Made by a program: the position numbers and the translations under genes. DNA of 64,000 bases from Roseiconus lacunae (lineage in GTDB: Bacteria; Planctomycetota; Planctomycetia; Pirellulales; Pirellulaceae), in contig NZ_VSZO01000007.1 of NCBI RefSeq assembly GCF_008312935.1, positions 1 through 64,000 of the forward strand. The letters are read 5' to 3'. Within the stretch, counting starts at the first letter, position 1; every line of letters starts with the position of its first letter. The notes beneath the pieces are model-generated. The model was given only the letters and a program-made list of their open reading frames with translations. It searched no databases and was not told where the DNA came from. Shown piece after piece: positions 16,548 through 25,361 of this stretch.

Positions 16548-16939
16548 GAGAATGTTACCTTGTTCTCCGTCTCGACCAAATCTTTGGGTTTGACCGTTTA
16601 GCCAACGGGGTTCGCCTCGGGTGTTGCACCGAAGCCGCCGCTAACGCCAATCGGCTCATCCCAAATTCGATGGTGACGAAATACGAGTAGGTGGCAATGA
16701 CACTAATTCAACGATGCGGATTAAGACACTCGGTCGACTGACAATCGGACTAGTTCAGAACCCTATTGGATACGACCGATCCGTGTGCTCTATGCCGCAA
16801 CTCACACAATTGACATTTTTAGAAAGTCATCGGCACACCGAGGTTCCAAAAACGTCAAGACAGATGTTTGGGCGAATGTCGTTCGGTTCATTCCAATGAA
16901 CCTTCCAATTCAAAATGATTCGGCTATCCACATTCGGGG
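16548..16939. other. Intergenic stretch with an interspersed repeat
   Basis: About 390 bases upstream of the PEP-CTERM gene and downstream of the sigma gene, both on the minus strand. A degenerate copy of the dispersed GTTGCACCGAAACC repeat occupies about 16601-16660. No gene seen. Confidence 0.45.
16601..16660. repeat. Dispersed GTTGCACCGAAACC-type repeat, copy A
   Basis: Core GTTGCACCGAAGCCGCCG followed by CTAACGCCAATCGGCTCAT, matching the copies at about 34829, 47324 and 61878 with scattered changes. Its left part (CGGGGTTCGCCTCGG) is shared with 55932-55950. Confidence 0.6.
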
Positions 16940-17524
16940 TTATTCCACTAAGCCCCTGATCTCTTCACGGATCCTTCGAGTCAACCGACTCTTGGCGAGT
17001 AAAACGACATTCACAGTCACTCCCAACTGCGTCGCTACGGCGGAGGCGTCTTGTCCCTCGATCGCGTGTTTCTTAAATGCTTTCCAAGTGTTGGGTTTCA
17101 CTTCGGACTTAACGATTGAAGCGGCATGAAAGAACACGGCCTGGTCATGCTGATGATCGAATTCGATTGATTCGAGGCTACTTGGATCGGCCAACTGTTC
17201 GATGTGTTCGTTCAGCCTATCGAACTGTCCGGCGGCAATCGGATTTCCTTTTGTTCTTCGCATCGCGTATCGCAGCTGATTAAGCACGATGGTGCGGAGG
17301 AAGGCACGGAACGATCCTTCCCGCCGTCGGTGGAAAGTTGGCATCTCTCGAATCAGTACACACAGGATTTCTTGAACGATGTCTTCGGATTGACTGACAA
17401 GAAGAGGGTAACTCGAAATCCGCTGATACATGAAAGGCCGATAGATTTCGATCAAACGCTGCCAATCGTCGTCCCTGCCATCATTTGCGATACGTTCTAA
17501 CAGACTGACGGATGTTTCTTGCAT
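16940..17524 (-). CDS. ECF-type RNA polymerase sigma factor
   Basis: The 194-residue protein has sigma region 2 at about 20-90 (QSEDIVQEILCVLIREMPTF, then GSFRAFLRTIVLNQLRYAMRR) and a region 4 helix-turn-helix at about 155-190 (DASAVATQLGVTVNVVLLAK). This is the short two-domain ECF form that directs RNA polymerase to special promoters. It begins 11 bases after the stop of the kinase gene. Planctomycetes have many ECF sigmas coded with Ser/Thr kinases and thought to be controlled by them rather than by a membrane anti-sigma factor; that control is an inference here. Confidence 0.85.
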   Translation of the reverse strand: MQETSVSLLERIANDGRDDDWQRLIEIYRPFMYQRISSYPLLVSQSEDIVQEILCVLIREMPTFHRRREGSFRAFLRTIVLNQLRYAMRRTKGNPIAAGQFDRLNEHIEQLADPSSLESIEFDHQHDQAVFFHAASIVKSEVKPNTWKAFKKHAIEGQDASAVATQLGVTVNVVLLAKSRLTRRIREEIRGLVE

Positions 17525-17535
17525 AGGGAATCGCC

Positions 17536-19941
17536 TTAGTTGCCCGCCAAAGCCAACGCCATCGCTTTGGCGTATCGCTCTGCTGTTGAATCGTCGCCTA
17601 GTTCCAGAATCGAAAATTCACGAAAGAAATCAATCGCTGACTCGGCCTTCATCAGGATAATTCCACCGCGATCTACACGATCTCTCGAATCCGTAGCAGA
17701 GCAAACAAATCGACCGTCCAGGAAAACTTCAATGGATCTTCCGTACACGATGTATTCGACGACATGAAATTCATCGCGAGTCATACACTGTTCCGGAGCG
17801 ACTTGGAAAAAGTTGAGCCGGTTCTCTGCGAAATATGGCACGCCTATGTTTCCATCGGGGTAACCGGGAAAGGGTTTGACCAAAATCCCCATCAACCCGA
17901 ACGGAGCGACTTGATGCATCACTCCGGCGTGCGGCCGATGCCCTCCTAGCATCGCGCGCCATCCCACCTTATCCTCTCCGATCCGATTGGCTCGAAGCAC
18001 AAAGTGTTGATTCCATAAGGAAGCGTTGTTCGAAGAATCAATCTTTATCTGCACACGCAGATGAAAGTTACGGAGATCCTTTCGTTTGGTACTTAAAAAG
18101 CTGCCTGAGTCTTGCCGTCCGCTGAACCGAACGGTGCCAGCATCCTGATCGATGGCATAATCGATGCCATTCGTTTCAAAATTCTCAAGCAAACGGTCCT
18201 CGCTGATCCCTCGCTCATCGATGAGCAAACGATTGAAGGTCGATAGCTCCGCAAACTCATTGAACAACTCCGGAAGCCTCGCAGATTCTTGGAGGTCAAT
18301 TAAGTTTGCCGGACCGGCCCGCGACCGGCGTTGTTCCTTAATATCTACTTGCAGCGTTTCCTCAACGCCTCTGCGAATATTGATTCGAGTTTCCAGGAGC
18401 TTGGTGCCGGTTACGGTAACGGCGATCTCTCGTTCGCCTTGCTTGACAATGATCGTCCCGGTTGTTCCCGATCGGTCGACGGGGACCGTTTGACCGTCCA
18501 CTTGCACGACGGCGTTCTTTGGCAGATCCGAAATCGTGATCCTGCCAGCGTTCCCGGCGAGGGTGAAATTCATGCCGAGTATCATGAGACCGCTGATCAA
18601 CATCACCGCCAAAGCACCCGCTAGTCTTCGCCGTGCCGACGAATGATTCAAAAACGCCTTTGCGGATTCCGCAACTGCGTCTGCGACGGGAGGTTCTGTT
18701 TCGTTCCCAGACTCGATTCGGTTGTCATTGATTTTCGAATCAGGATCTTCTTGCGAAGAGTGTTTCTCCGTCGCGATGCCTCGTCGTGCGAATGGTTTGA
18801 GCGCTTCGGCGACTTGCGTCGGCGTGGCGTAGCGATCGCTCGGATCTTTGTGAAGCATTTTCTCCACCACATCGCTAAGGCCCTTGGGAACTTCGGGGCG
18901 AATGCGATCAATCGTTGGCGGAATCATTTGTGAATGGGCGAGAACAAGTTCCCCCGTGGAACCGGAAAACGGCGGATGCCCAACGATCATATGGTAGACG
19001 GTACATCCGAGCGAATAGATGTCGGATCGAATGTCCGCCGACGCGGCGTCTCGACACTGTTCCGGTGCGATGTATTCGAGCGTCCCCAACAAAACGCCAT
19101 CGTCGGTCAACCCATCTACCGAATCTCCGGTGCTTTCGGCGTTCGATGTTGTTAACCTTGCGAGCCCGAAGTCGAGAATCTTAGCTTGGATTCTACCATT
19201 CTGTTTGCTGAGCATGATATTCGACGGTTTGATATCTCGATGAATCAAACCGTGCTGCATTGCATGTTGCAACCCAAGGCAAATCTTGATGGTGATAGCG
19301 CAAGCGACGTGAATTGGGAGCGGGCCGTTAGCAGCTATCACCTGGTGAAGATTCTTGCCAGGGACATATTCCATACACAACACGACTGTATCGCGAAGTT
19401 GCTTGACTGTGTAGCAACGGACGATTGATTCATGGTTGGTCGCTGCGATGCATTTGATCTCCTGCTCAAAACGTTTGCGAGCTTCGCGATTGACCACCAA
19501 TCGTTCGTTAAGCACTTTGAGTACTTCCTCGCGTCCGGTCAGGATGTGTTGCGCCAAAAAAATCACTCCCATCCCGCCACGACCGATCTCCTTGATGATT
19601 TTAAAATCGGTAAGGCCTTTCAATTCGAGTTGAATTTTCGAATCAACCTCGATCGGGCCTCCGATCATTTCTGTCTCACCTAGGTTTTCCTCAGCGAGCT
19701 GGCTCGACAACGACTTCTCCGATGCCAACTTGCTGTGATCTCGCATTTTTGCGACGACCGAGTCAACCGAAATGGCGGCCACTTGTGCCGCCAGTTCAGG
19801 GTGCTCTTCGAGCAGGTCAAGCACGTGTTGCTCTTGCTCTTCGTCAAGTTGCCCTTTGGCGAATGCCCTTAGCGTCTCAAGCGAGACGCTGAGATCAGCG
19901 ATTGCTTTAATTGCTTCGTTATTCATGGGACTAATTGGCAT
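17536..19941 (-). CDS. Membrane Ser/Thr protein kinase with extracytoplasmic sensor-like domain
   Basis: From ATG 19941 the protein has 801 residues. A roughly 100-residue acidic helical N-terminus precedes the kinase: glycine loop IGRGGMGVIF at 119-128, Lys142, HRDIKPSN at 234-241, DFG at 257-259 and APEQ at 292-295. A membrane helix lies at about 440-462, then a PEGA-like beta domain (about 467-530) and a beta-rich domain (about 600-790) resembling planctomycete DUF1080/concanavalin-like modules. The kinase would face the cytoplasm and the C-terminal half the periplasm. The start overlaps the previous stop by 11 bases; ATG 19926 is an alternative. It is the middle gene of a three-gene unit with an ECF sigma factor. 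Confidence 0.87.
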   Translation of the reverse strand: MPISPMNNEAIKAIADLSVSLETLRAFAKGQLDEEQEQHVLDLLEEHPELAAQVAAISVDSVVAKMRDHSKLASEKSLSSQLAEENLGETEMIGGPIEVDSKIQLELKGLTDFKIIKEIGRGGMGVIFLAQHILTGREEVLKVLNERLVVNREARKRFEQEIKCIAATNHESIVRCYTVKQLRDTVVLCMEYVPGKNLHQVIAANGPLPIHVACAITIKICLGLQHAMQHGLIHRDIKPSNIMLSKQNGRIQAKILDFGLARLTTSNAESTGDSVDGLTDDGVLLGTLEYIAPEQCRDAASADIRSDIYSLGCTVYHMIVGHPPFSGSTGELVLAHSQMIPPTIDRIRPEVPKGLSDVVEKMLHKDPSDRYATPTQVAEALKPFARRGIATEKHSSQEDPDSKINDNRIESGNETEPPVADAVAESAKAFLNHSSARRRLAGALAVMLISGLMILGMNFTLAGNAGRITISDLPKNAVVQVDGQTVPVDRSGTTGTIIVKQGEREIAVTVTGTKLLETRINIRRGVEETLQVDIKEQRRSRAGPANLIDLQESARLPELFNEFAELSTFNRLLIDERGISEDRLLENFETNGIDYAIDQDAGTVRFSGRQDSGSFLSTKRKDLRNFHLRVQIKIDSSNNASLWNQHFVLRANRIGEDKVGWRAMLGGHRPHAGVMHQVAPFGLMGILVKPFPGYPDGNIGVPYFAENRLNFFQVAPEQCMTRDEFHVVEYIVYGRSIEVFLDGRFVCSATDSRDRVDRGGIILMKAESAIDFFREFSILELGDDSTAERYAKAMALALAGN

Positions 19942-20854
19942 GACGAACGCCTCGAAATGGAACTCCGTTCGCCAATTTCCCAAAAATCCGATTACCCGAA
20001 ACGTTGATGACTGCCGTCCCACCGTTTCGATTGGAAAACCGAAACACGCCCTCGGATTCTTCCTCCCACTTGGCCGGAAAACGACGGTCTTTGACGTAGG
20101 CGAAGCCGTCACCGCCACGATTGAATTCCCATACCAATCGTCGACCTCCCTTGATTACAACCGTCCACTTGCCGAGCAACAAATCTTTTGCCGTTGGATC
20201 TCCACTACCCGGATGGCTCTTCTGTTTACGTTCTTGCTCCGCTTCCTCGAGGCGTCTGATCCATACCGCAACGTCGTGCCCCGAATCGGCTGCTTGATTT
20301 AATTGGGTGCGTGCTACGCGGACGTTCGGATAACGATCAAATGCTAGGAAGATTCCAATCACAAATTCTGTGTCCGACCATTCGGCGATTTCCGACTCTG
20401 CGATCTGCAACCATGTCGCCGAGTCGAGGCGAGAAAGGGGGACGGTGAATTCCTCGTTTCTTTGGCGATTCCCGTTGTGATTCAAGACCAAGACAATGCC
20501 CGATTCATTGGTATCATATCGCTCGAAAAGATAGTCCTTCGAGAGGATCGTCAGAGGCGTTGATGGCGGAAGCTTCTTAACCGCGTATTTGACCGAATCG
20601 GAAAGGGACTTGATTCGTTCGATGGCGTCGAGATCCTGCTGAATTCGCTTCGTGTAGCGGAAGAATTCCGAATCGTCGAGTCGATTTTCCAACAAGTTTA
20701 CTGCCAGAGAGTATTCACGTCTCTGCAACAGCGAGTACGTTTCGTGCCAAAGCTGTTGCATCTCGTCCTGCTCTTGCCCACTCGCAACGGTGCACAGCAG
20801 AATCGAGACAAGTGCACAAAGCCATCGGCGAAAACTCAAGTTGATACTCCTCAC
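19931..20854 (-). CDS. Secreted protein of unknown function, kinase-operon first gene
   Basis: The 307-residue protein starts at GTG 20854 and has a signal peptide (about 8-26, ending VASGQ). Residues 30-70 look like a tetratricopeptide-type helical pair (ETYSLLQRREYSLAVNLLEN); the C-terminal 80 residues are beta-rich (LLGKWTVVIKGGRRLVWEF, GNRIFGKLANGVPFRG), like a small lipocalin or MORN-type sheet. No family recognised. It overlaps the kinase gene by 11 bases, so it is likely made with the kinase and may act with its periplasmic part. Confidence 0.65.
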   Translation of the reverse strand: MRSINLSFRRWLCALVSILLCTVASGQEQDEMQQLWHETYSLLQRREYSLAVNLLENRLDDSEFFRYTKRIQQDLDAIERIKSLSDSVKYAVKKLPPSTPLTILSKDYLFERYDTNESGIVLVLNHNGNRQRNEEFTVPLSRLDSATWLQIAESEIAEWSDTEFVIGIFLAFDRYPNVRVARTQLNQAADSGHDVAVWIRRLEEAEQERKQKSHPGSGDPTAKDLLLGKWTVVIKGGRRLVWEFNRGGDGFAYVKDRRFPAKWEEESEGVFRFSNRNGGTAVINVSGNRIFGKLANGVPFRGVRHAN

Positions 20855-21307
20855 GAATCATAGACCTCGGTTTAAGATGCGTTTCGTGTCTGAGGTCGTC
20901 ATCTTAAGGCGCGAACCACCCGAATGCTGTCACGCAAAATTGAAAAAAGCCAGAGATCGCTTCTGTGGGCGTTTCAAAGAGGGTGCGAGCTCCTGCGCAG
21001 TCGCTTTTTGGGGCGACTAGGGCTCGACAAAGCCTTGGAGTTTGGCCTTGAGAATTGACTCATCCAAGGAGGAAAAGACGGGTTTCAGCGGGTAGGGTAA
21101 CTTCCACCGGAAACCACAAAAACATGGAAACGCTGCCGCCGTCGGAAGCTACCTCGCAGCTCTTCGAGACGGTCCCAGCGGACCAGACGCCAGTTCGATC
21201 CACCAGCGAACTGTTGGTTTTCAGGTTTATATCTCCGCCGCGCGATACCTGTGGAAAGAATGTTATCTTCAAGGAGTGAACGGTGGCAATCGAAAATCGA
21301 GAGGCTG
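20855..21307. other. Intergenic stretch between kinase operon and ABC exporter
   Basis: About 450 bases. It must hold the promoter of the kinase operon (minus strand, right side of 20854) and the end of the ABC operon. No gene, repeat or hairpin stood out. Confidence 0.45.
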
Positions 21308-24103
21308 TTAGGTGAAGTCGCGTCCGGCTTGAAGCAAGGTCATGGGAGCGGTTCGACGTACCGAGTAGGCGGGCCATGCGGCGGTTAAGATTCCCAACAG
21401 CCCCACCAACATGACTCCGCCAATGATCGGCGTCCACGGTATCACCATCGGAGGATGGAGACCGCCGAAGAAACTCACATACTGTGCCAAGCCGGCGCCG
21501 CACCAACCGCTCAATATTCCAAATCCGACACTTAGCAATCCCGCGACGATGGCGATCATCAAGCCTTCCGCCAGGATGGCGCGCGCGAGTTCACCGCTTG
21601 TGAATCCGATGCTACGCAGCACACCGAATTCCCATCGACGGGCACGTACTGACGCGATAATCACATTTAAGACTCCGATGCATGCGATCAAGAGTGTTAC
21701 GAGCGGTAGGACGCTGATCATCCACAGCCAACGGCGGGCACCATTGAGTAACGTCGAGCGGATGCTGGCGATCGATACAATTCGTGCGCTCACCTCGTCA
21801 GGTTCACTCCCTTTCCCATGGATCGACTCGACTAGTTCAGTCGTCGCCGTTTCGATCGATTCGACATCAGCATTATCGCCAGCGTAGGCGAACCAAACGT
21901 GAGATGCGAAGGGAAGATCGAAATCGGTCGCGACAGAGTCGTAGTCCGCGAACACGAGCGCGGCGGCGCGGTGAGTACGTGGTCGCAATCCTGTCAACTT
22001 TGTCTGCCAATGCCAACCTTGTAGTTCGACCGAGCCAACGATCGTGTATTGGACCGTCTTGCCAGCGTCGCGTGGCGGATTGACATCGATCGTGTCCCCG
22101 AGCCTTAGACCGGTTTCGGCAAGAAAGTGATCGGGAACGACACACGCATGACCTTGTCGCATATTTGTGACTGCCTCGACTGGATTACCTTCGACCCAGT
22201 TGAGTTCGAGCAAAGGTTTGTCGCCGGCGAAGGCGCCATCGGGATCCAGCCCAACGATGACCACATTGTCTTGACGAATCACCGAAGCACGTTTGGCACT
22301 CCCGGTCAAATCATCGGCAAGTCTGGGTTGCTCCACGACGAGCGGCAAGCATCGTTTTTCGTCGACATCGGGTAACTCAGCAATCTTATGAACTTGATCG
22401 AGTGGCAAACCGGGTTTAATCACCGCGATCGCATCGGGGGCCCAAGCTCCTGGTACGAAGGCTTCCAACATGGTGAAGCCCCAAACCTGAATGCCAACGA
22501 AGAGGCCTAGTCCGAACGCCATCGAGATCGCGGCGCCGACGGTGCGCCAAATGTTGTTCGTCACCTGACTGGCCAACAATTTTGGATCGAGCCTAAATGT
22601 GCGAGCGAGAAGCGGCCCAATGAAATGATCGACCGACACGACGATCGATGGGGCGAGGACAACGAATCCGATGGCGGTGCAAGCGAACGTTGCGACCATT
22701 GCAAACCAAACTCCGCTTTCGCTCGGCGGAAACACAAACGTCAACAACGGACCGATTGCTAACAAGATCAAACCGGCGAACAGGCTTGGCCGCATGACCT
22801 TGTTCGCTTCGGTCAAAGACTGCTTGGGTGCCATCGCGTCAATCGGTTTGACTCGCGTTGCCTGATACGCGGGGACCAGTGACGCGAACAACGCCCCGCC
22901 GATGGCAGCTAGCGTCGACAAGATCAAGCTGCTCGGACCGAGTGTCACGCCGTGGTAGAGTAGAGCCCCGAAGAGAACTTCGATGAGCTTTAGCAAACCC
23001 CAGCCCAAGGTGATTCCGGTGATTAAACCCAATGCACCTAGGACCAACCCTTCGATCACGATCAACATGGCAACTTGACCACGCGTCAGAACGACCGCTC
23101 GAAGGATTGCGTACTGGCGGATTCTTTCGGTGACTCCCATGCTGAGCGAACAGAAAATCACCAGCATTGCGACGAGCATTGCTACCCCGGTTGCGGCATA
23201 CGACTGCAGCTTTACGTTTTGGGCCGCCGAAGCTTGATCGAGCGCCTCTTCGATTTCGAAAGCCTGTTGAAACTGTAACGGTACCGAGTAACTGCTTAGC
23301 CGCGGCGACCAACCGAATCGAAACTTATTGATATCTGCGTTTGGATTGACGGAGATGCCTAGCAAGCTAATTCGAAATGGTTGGCCGGTGATACGTTCGG
23401 CAATCGATGCGGGAAAAAATGCTTGCCCTGAACTGGGCGTCAAAATGGGGATACCGCGCGAGCCAAGACCGTGCAGCGTGGGTGCGTTGACAATGCCGCC
23501 GATCTTTACGGCAATCGTCGACTCGCCCGCTTGATTTGGTCGAGGTAATTCAAGCGTCAGGCCGTCGCCGAGTTTTAACCCTCTTCGTTCTGCGACATCG
23601 GCGCGGATCACAATTTGAGGAGTGGCATCGTCAGTGTACTCGGCATGATCGGCCAACCATGTACCACTCGCCATCTCGAAAGGAGGCTCGGGGGCGTCAG
23701 TGGCTAAACACATCAGCGAAGGCAGGGGGCTGTTTGATCCCGATCCGGAACCGCCTTGTCGCGTGCCTCCATCGCTCGGCAGTGGTTGGCCTTGGAACTC
23801 CACCACAGCGATTCGTCCGGCCCACATGGGATCGACGGCTTTCACCGCAGGATCTGCCCGGAGTGCATCGACGGAATCTTGGGGAACAAAATCGGTTGGC
23901 TCGCGACTGATCGGTGCAATCGCCAATTCGTATCTGCCGAGGGCTAGATTGGCGTACTCGTCGTAGGTTTTGTGCAGAGCTTCGTAGCTGCTCGTGACCC
24001 AGATCACCATTCCGACGGCCGCCGCCGTGGCAACGATTGTCAGCGCGGTCCGAGATCGACGTTCACGTAGGAAAGAAATGGCAAGCGAAGATGTCTTGTT
24101 CAT
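21308..24103 (-). CDS. ABC transporter permease, FtsX/MacB type with two FtsX units
   Basis: From ATG 24103 the protein has 931 residues. It begins with a membrane helix (about 17-37, TALTIVATAAAVGMVIWVTS), followed by a large periplasmic domain, then two sets of three or four helices: about 310-450 and about 770-930, separated by a second periplasmic domain. The last helices end with PAYSVRRTAPMTLLQAGRDF, the typical FtsX tail. This is a fused double permease of the LolC/MacB/YtrF kind, which moves lipoproteins, peptides or drugs or performs mechanotransmission. The start overlaps the ATPase stop by four bases, so the two form one transporter. The substrate is unknown. Confidence 0.85.
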   Translation of the reverse strand: MNKTSSLAISFLRERRSRTALTIVATAAAVGMVIWVTSSYEALHKTYDEYANLALGRYELAIAPISREPTDFVPQDSVDALRADPAVKAVDPMWAGRIAVVEFQGQPLPSDGGTRQGGSGSGSNSPLPSLMCLATDAPEPPFEMASGTWLADHAEYTDDATPQIVIRADVAERRGLKLGDGLTLELPRPNQAGESTIAVKIGGIVNAPTLHGLGSRGIPILTPSSGQAFFPASIAERITGQPFRISLLGISVNPNADINKFRFGWSPRLSSYSVPLQFQQAFEIEEALDQASAAQNVKLQSYAATGVAMLVAMLVIFCSLSMGVTERIRQYAILRAVVLTRGQVAMLIVIEGLVLGALGLITGITLGWGLLKLIEVLFGALLYHGVTLGPSSLILSTLAAIGGALFASLVPAYQATRVKPIDAMAPKQSLTEANKVMRPSLFAGLILLAIGPLLTFVFPPSESGVWFAMVATFACTAIGFVVLAPSIVVSVDHFIGPLLARTFRLDPKLLASQVTNNIWRTVGAAISMAFGLGLFVGIQVWGFTMLEAFVPGAWAPDAIAVIKPGLPLDQVHKIAELPDVDEKRCLPLVVEQPRLADDLTGSAKRASVIRQDNVVIVGLDPDGAFAGDKPLLELNWVEGNPVEAVTNMRQGHACVVPDHFLAETGLRLGDTIDVNPPRDAGKTVQYTIVGSVELQGWHWQTKLTGLRPRTHRAAALVFADYDSVATDFDLPFASHVWFAYAGDNADVESIETATTELVESIHGKGSEPDEVSARIVSIASIRSTLLNGARRWLWMISVLPLVTLLIACIGVLNVIIASVRARRWEFGVLRSIGFTSGELARAILAEGLMIAIVAGLLSVGFGILSGWCGAGLAQYVSFFGGLHPPMVIPWTPIIGGVMLVGLLGILTAAWPAYSVRRTAPMTLLQAGRDFT

Positions 24104-24864
24104 CCGATTACCCCCGCACCGAGAGCTTCTTGGTACTCTCTGGCGACGGTCTGCGGATCGCGCCGGCCGTCGGTTGTTAGTTCGGTTAAGTTTGTGCCAT
24201 CTTTCAGTACGCAGATTCGGTCGGCCCACATCGCAACGTGCGCCTCATGGGTGACCATGACGATCGAACGGCCTTGGTCGTCCACCAAAGAACGCAGCAA
24301 TTCACAGATTTGTGTTCCAGAGACGGAGTCAAGGCTACCGGTCGGCTCATCGGCCAACAGAATGGCTGGATCGCAGACGAGTGCCCGCGCGATTGCGATT
24401 CGTTGTTGTTCACCGCCGGAGAGTGCCCCGGGCTTGTGATGCCGACGGGCCGTCATTCCCAATTGCTCCAGCAGTTTCTCCACGACCGCATCAAGTCGCT
24501 CATGCATACTTTTGGGAGCGGGCAGACGGATGTTGGCTTCTGCTGTTAGGCTCGGGATCAAGTTGTAAGCTTGAAAGACGATTCCAAGATTGTCTCGACG
24601 AAAACGGGTCAGAGGCCCGTCACTCAATTCCGCAAGGTTTTGTCCGGCGAGGATGACCTTCCCTGCGTCCAATTCAATTAAGCCTGCCATCGCATGTAGC
24701 AGTGTGCTCTTTCCGGAGCCACTCGCCCCCATAATCGCGACGAGTTCCCCCTGTCGCACGCGCAGATTGACATCGTCGAGTGCGTTAACTTCCGCGGCAC
24801 CTTGTCGATAGACCTTCGACACATGTTCGACGACTAATGGATCTCCGATCGCGTGTTCGTTCAT
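24100..24864 (-). CDS. ABC transporter ATP-binding protein, LolD/MacB type
   Basis: From ATG 24864 (GTG 24870 is also possible) 254 residues. Walker A GASGSGKS at 46-53, signature LSGGEQQR at 148-155, Walker B ILLADEP at 168-174 and a His switch in MVTHEAHVA. These with the FVF-QAYNLIP Q-loop are typical of the LolD/MacB/FtsE group. It powers the FtsX-type permease coded by the overlapping next gene. Confidence 0.92.
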   Translation of the reverse strand: MNEHAIGDPLVVEHVSKVYRQGAAEVNALDDVNLRVRQGELVAIMGASGSGKSTLLHAMAGLIELDAGKVILAGQNLAELSDGPLTRFRRDNLGIVFQAYNLIPSLTAEANIRLPAPKSMHERLDAVVEKLLEQLGMTARRHHKPGALSGGEQQRIAIARALVCDPAILLADEPTGSLDSVSGTQICELLRSLVDDQGRSIVMVTHEAHVAMWADRICVLKDGTNLTELTTDGRRDPQTVAREYQEALGAGVIG

Positions 24865-25361
24865 CTTCACTCGTTACTCTTAATGGAAAAGAAAAACGGT
24901 ACGGTCACTGATGATGAGCGTCTAGTGCCGGCGATATTTTGATCGGTAGCGGTGGAAAGTTCGTCGCGTCGGGCGGTCGGATAACGCATCAGTCAGCGGT
25001 AATTGATTGTGATGAAACCGTGGCGATCGCCATGCGTCAGAGCCCGGAATTGACTTCGATAAGTGCTTGGATAGTCTGCCGAAAGCGTCGGTGGTTTCTG
25101 ATACTCACTGGCAATGTGTTAGGTAGGGTTGAAGTCCCTTTCGGAGGACACAGATTTGGGGGGGAGAGTCGCCGCTTGATCGAATTATCCGTCTACTGGT
25201 GCGCCGGATCGATGTCATTTAGTCTGGGGACGAAAATGGGCGCCCGTTGTCCTCGCTGGAATTGTTGAGGATCACTCGTTTGAACGCGACGCCTCGTTGT
25301 ATTCTCTCCGCCATGAGCACATTTCTTGGTCGTCTCTAAAACCCCGTTCGAGCCACCGCCA
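24865..25361. other. Divergent promoter region
   Basis: About 495 bases between the ABC exporter (minus) and the antiporter (plus). Both promoters should lie here. A 109-codon frame (24939-25268) has no protein-like features. No operator was recognised. Confidence 0.45.
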
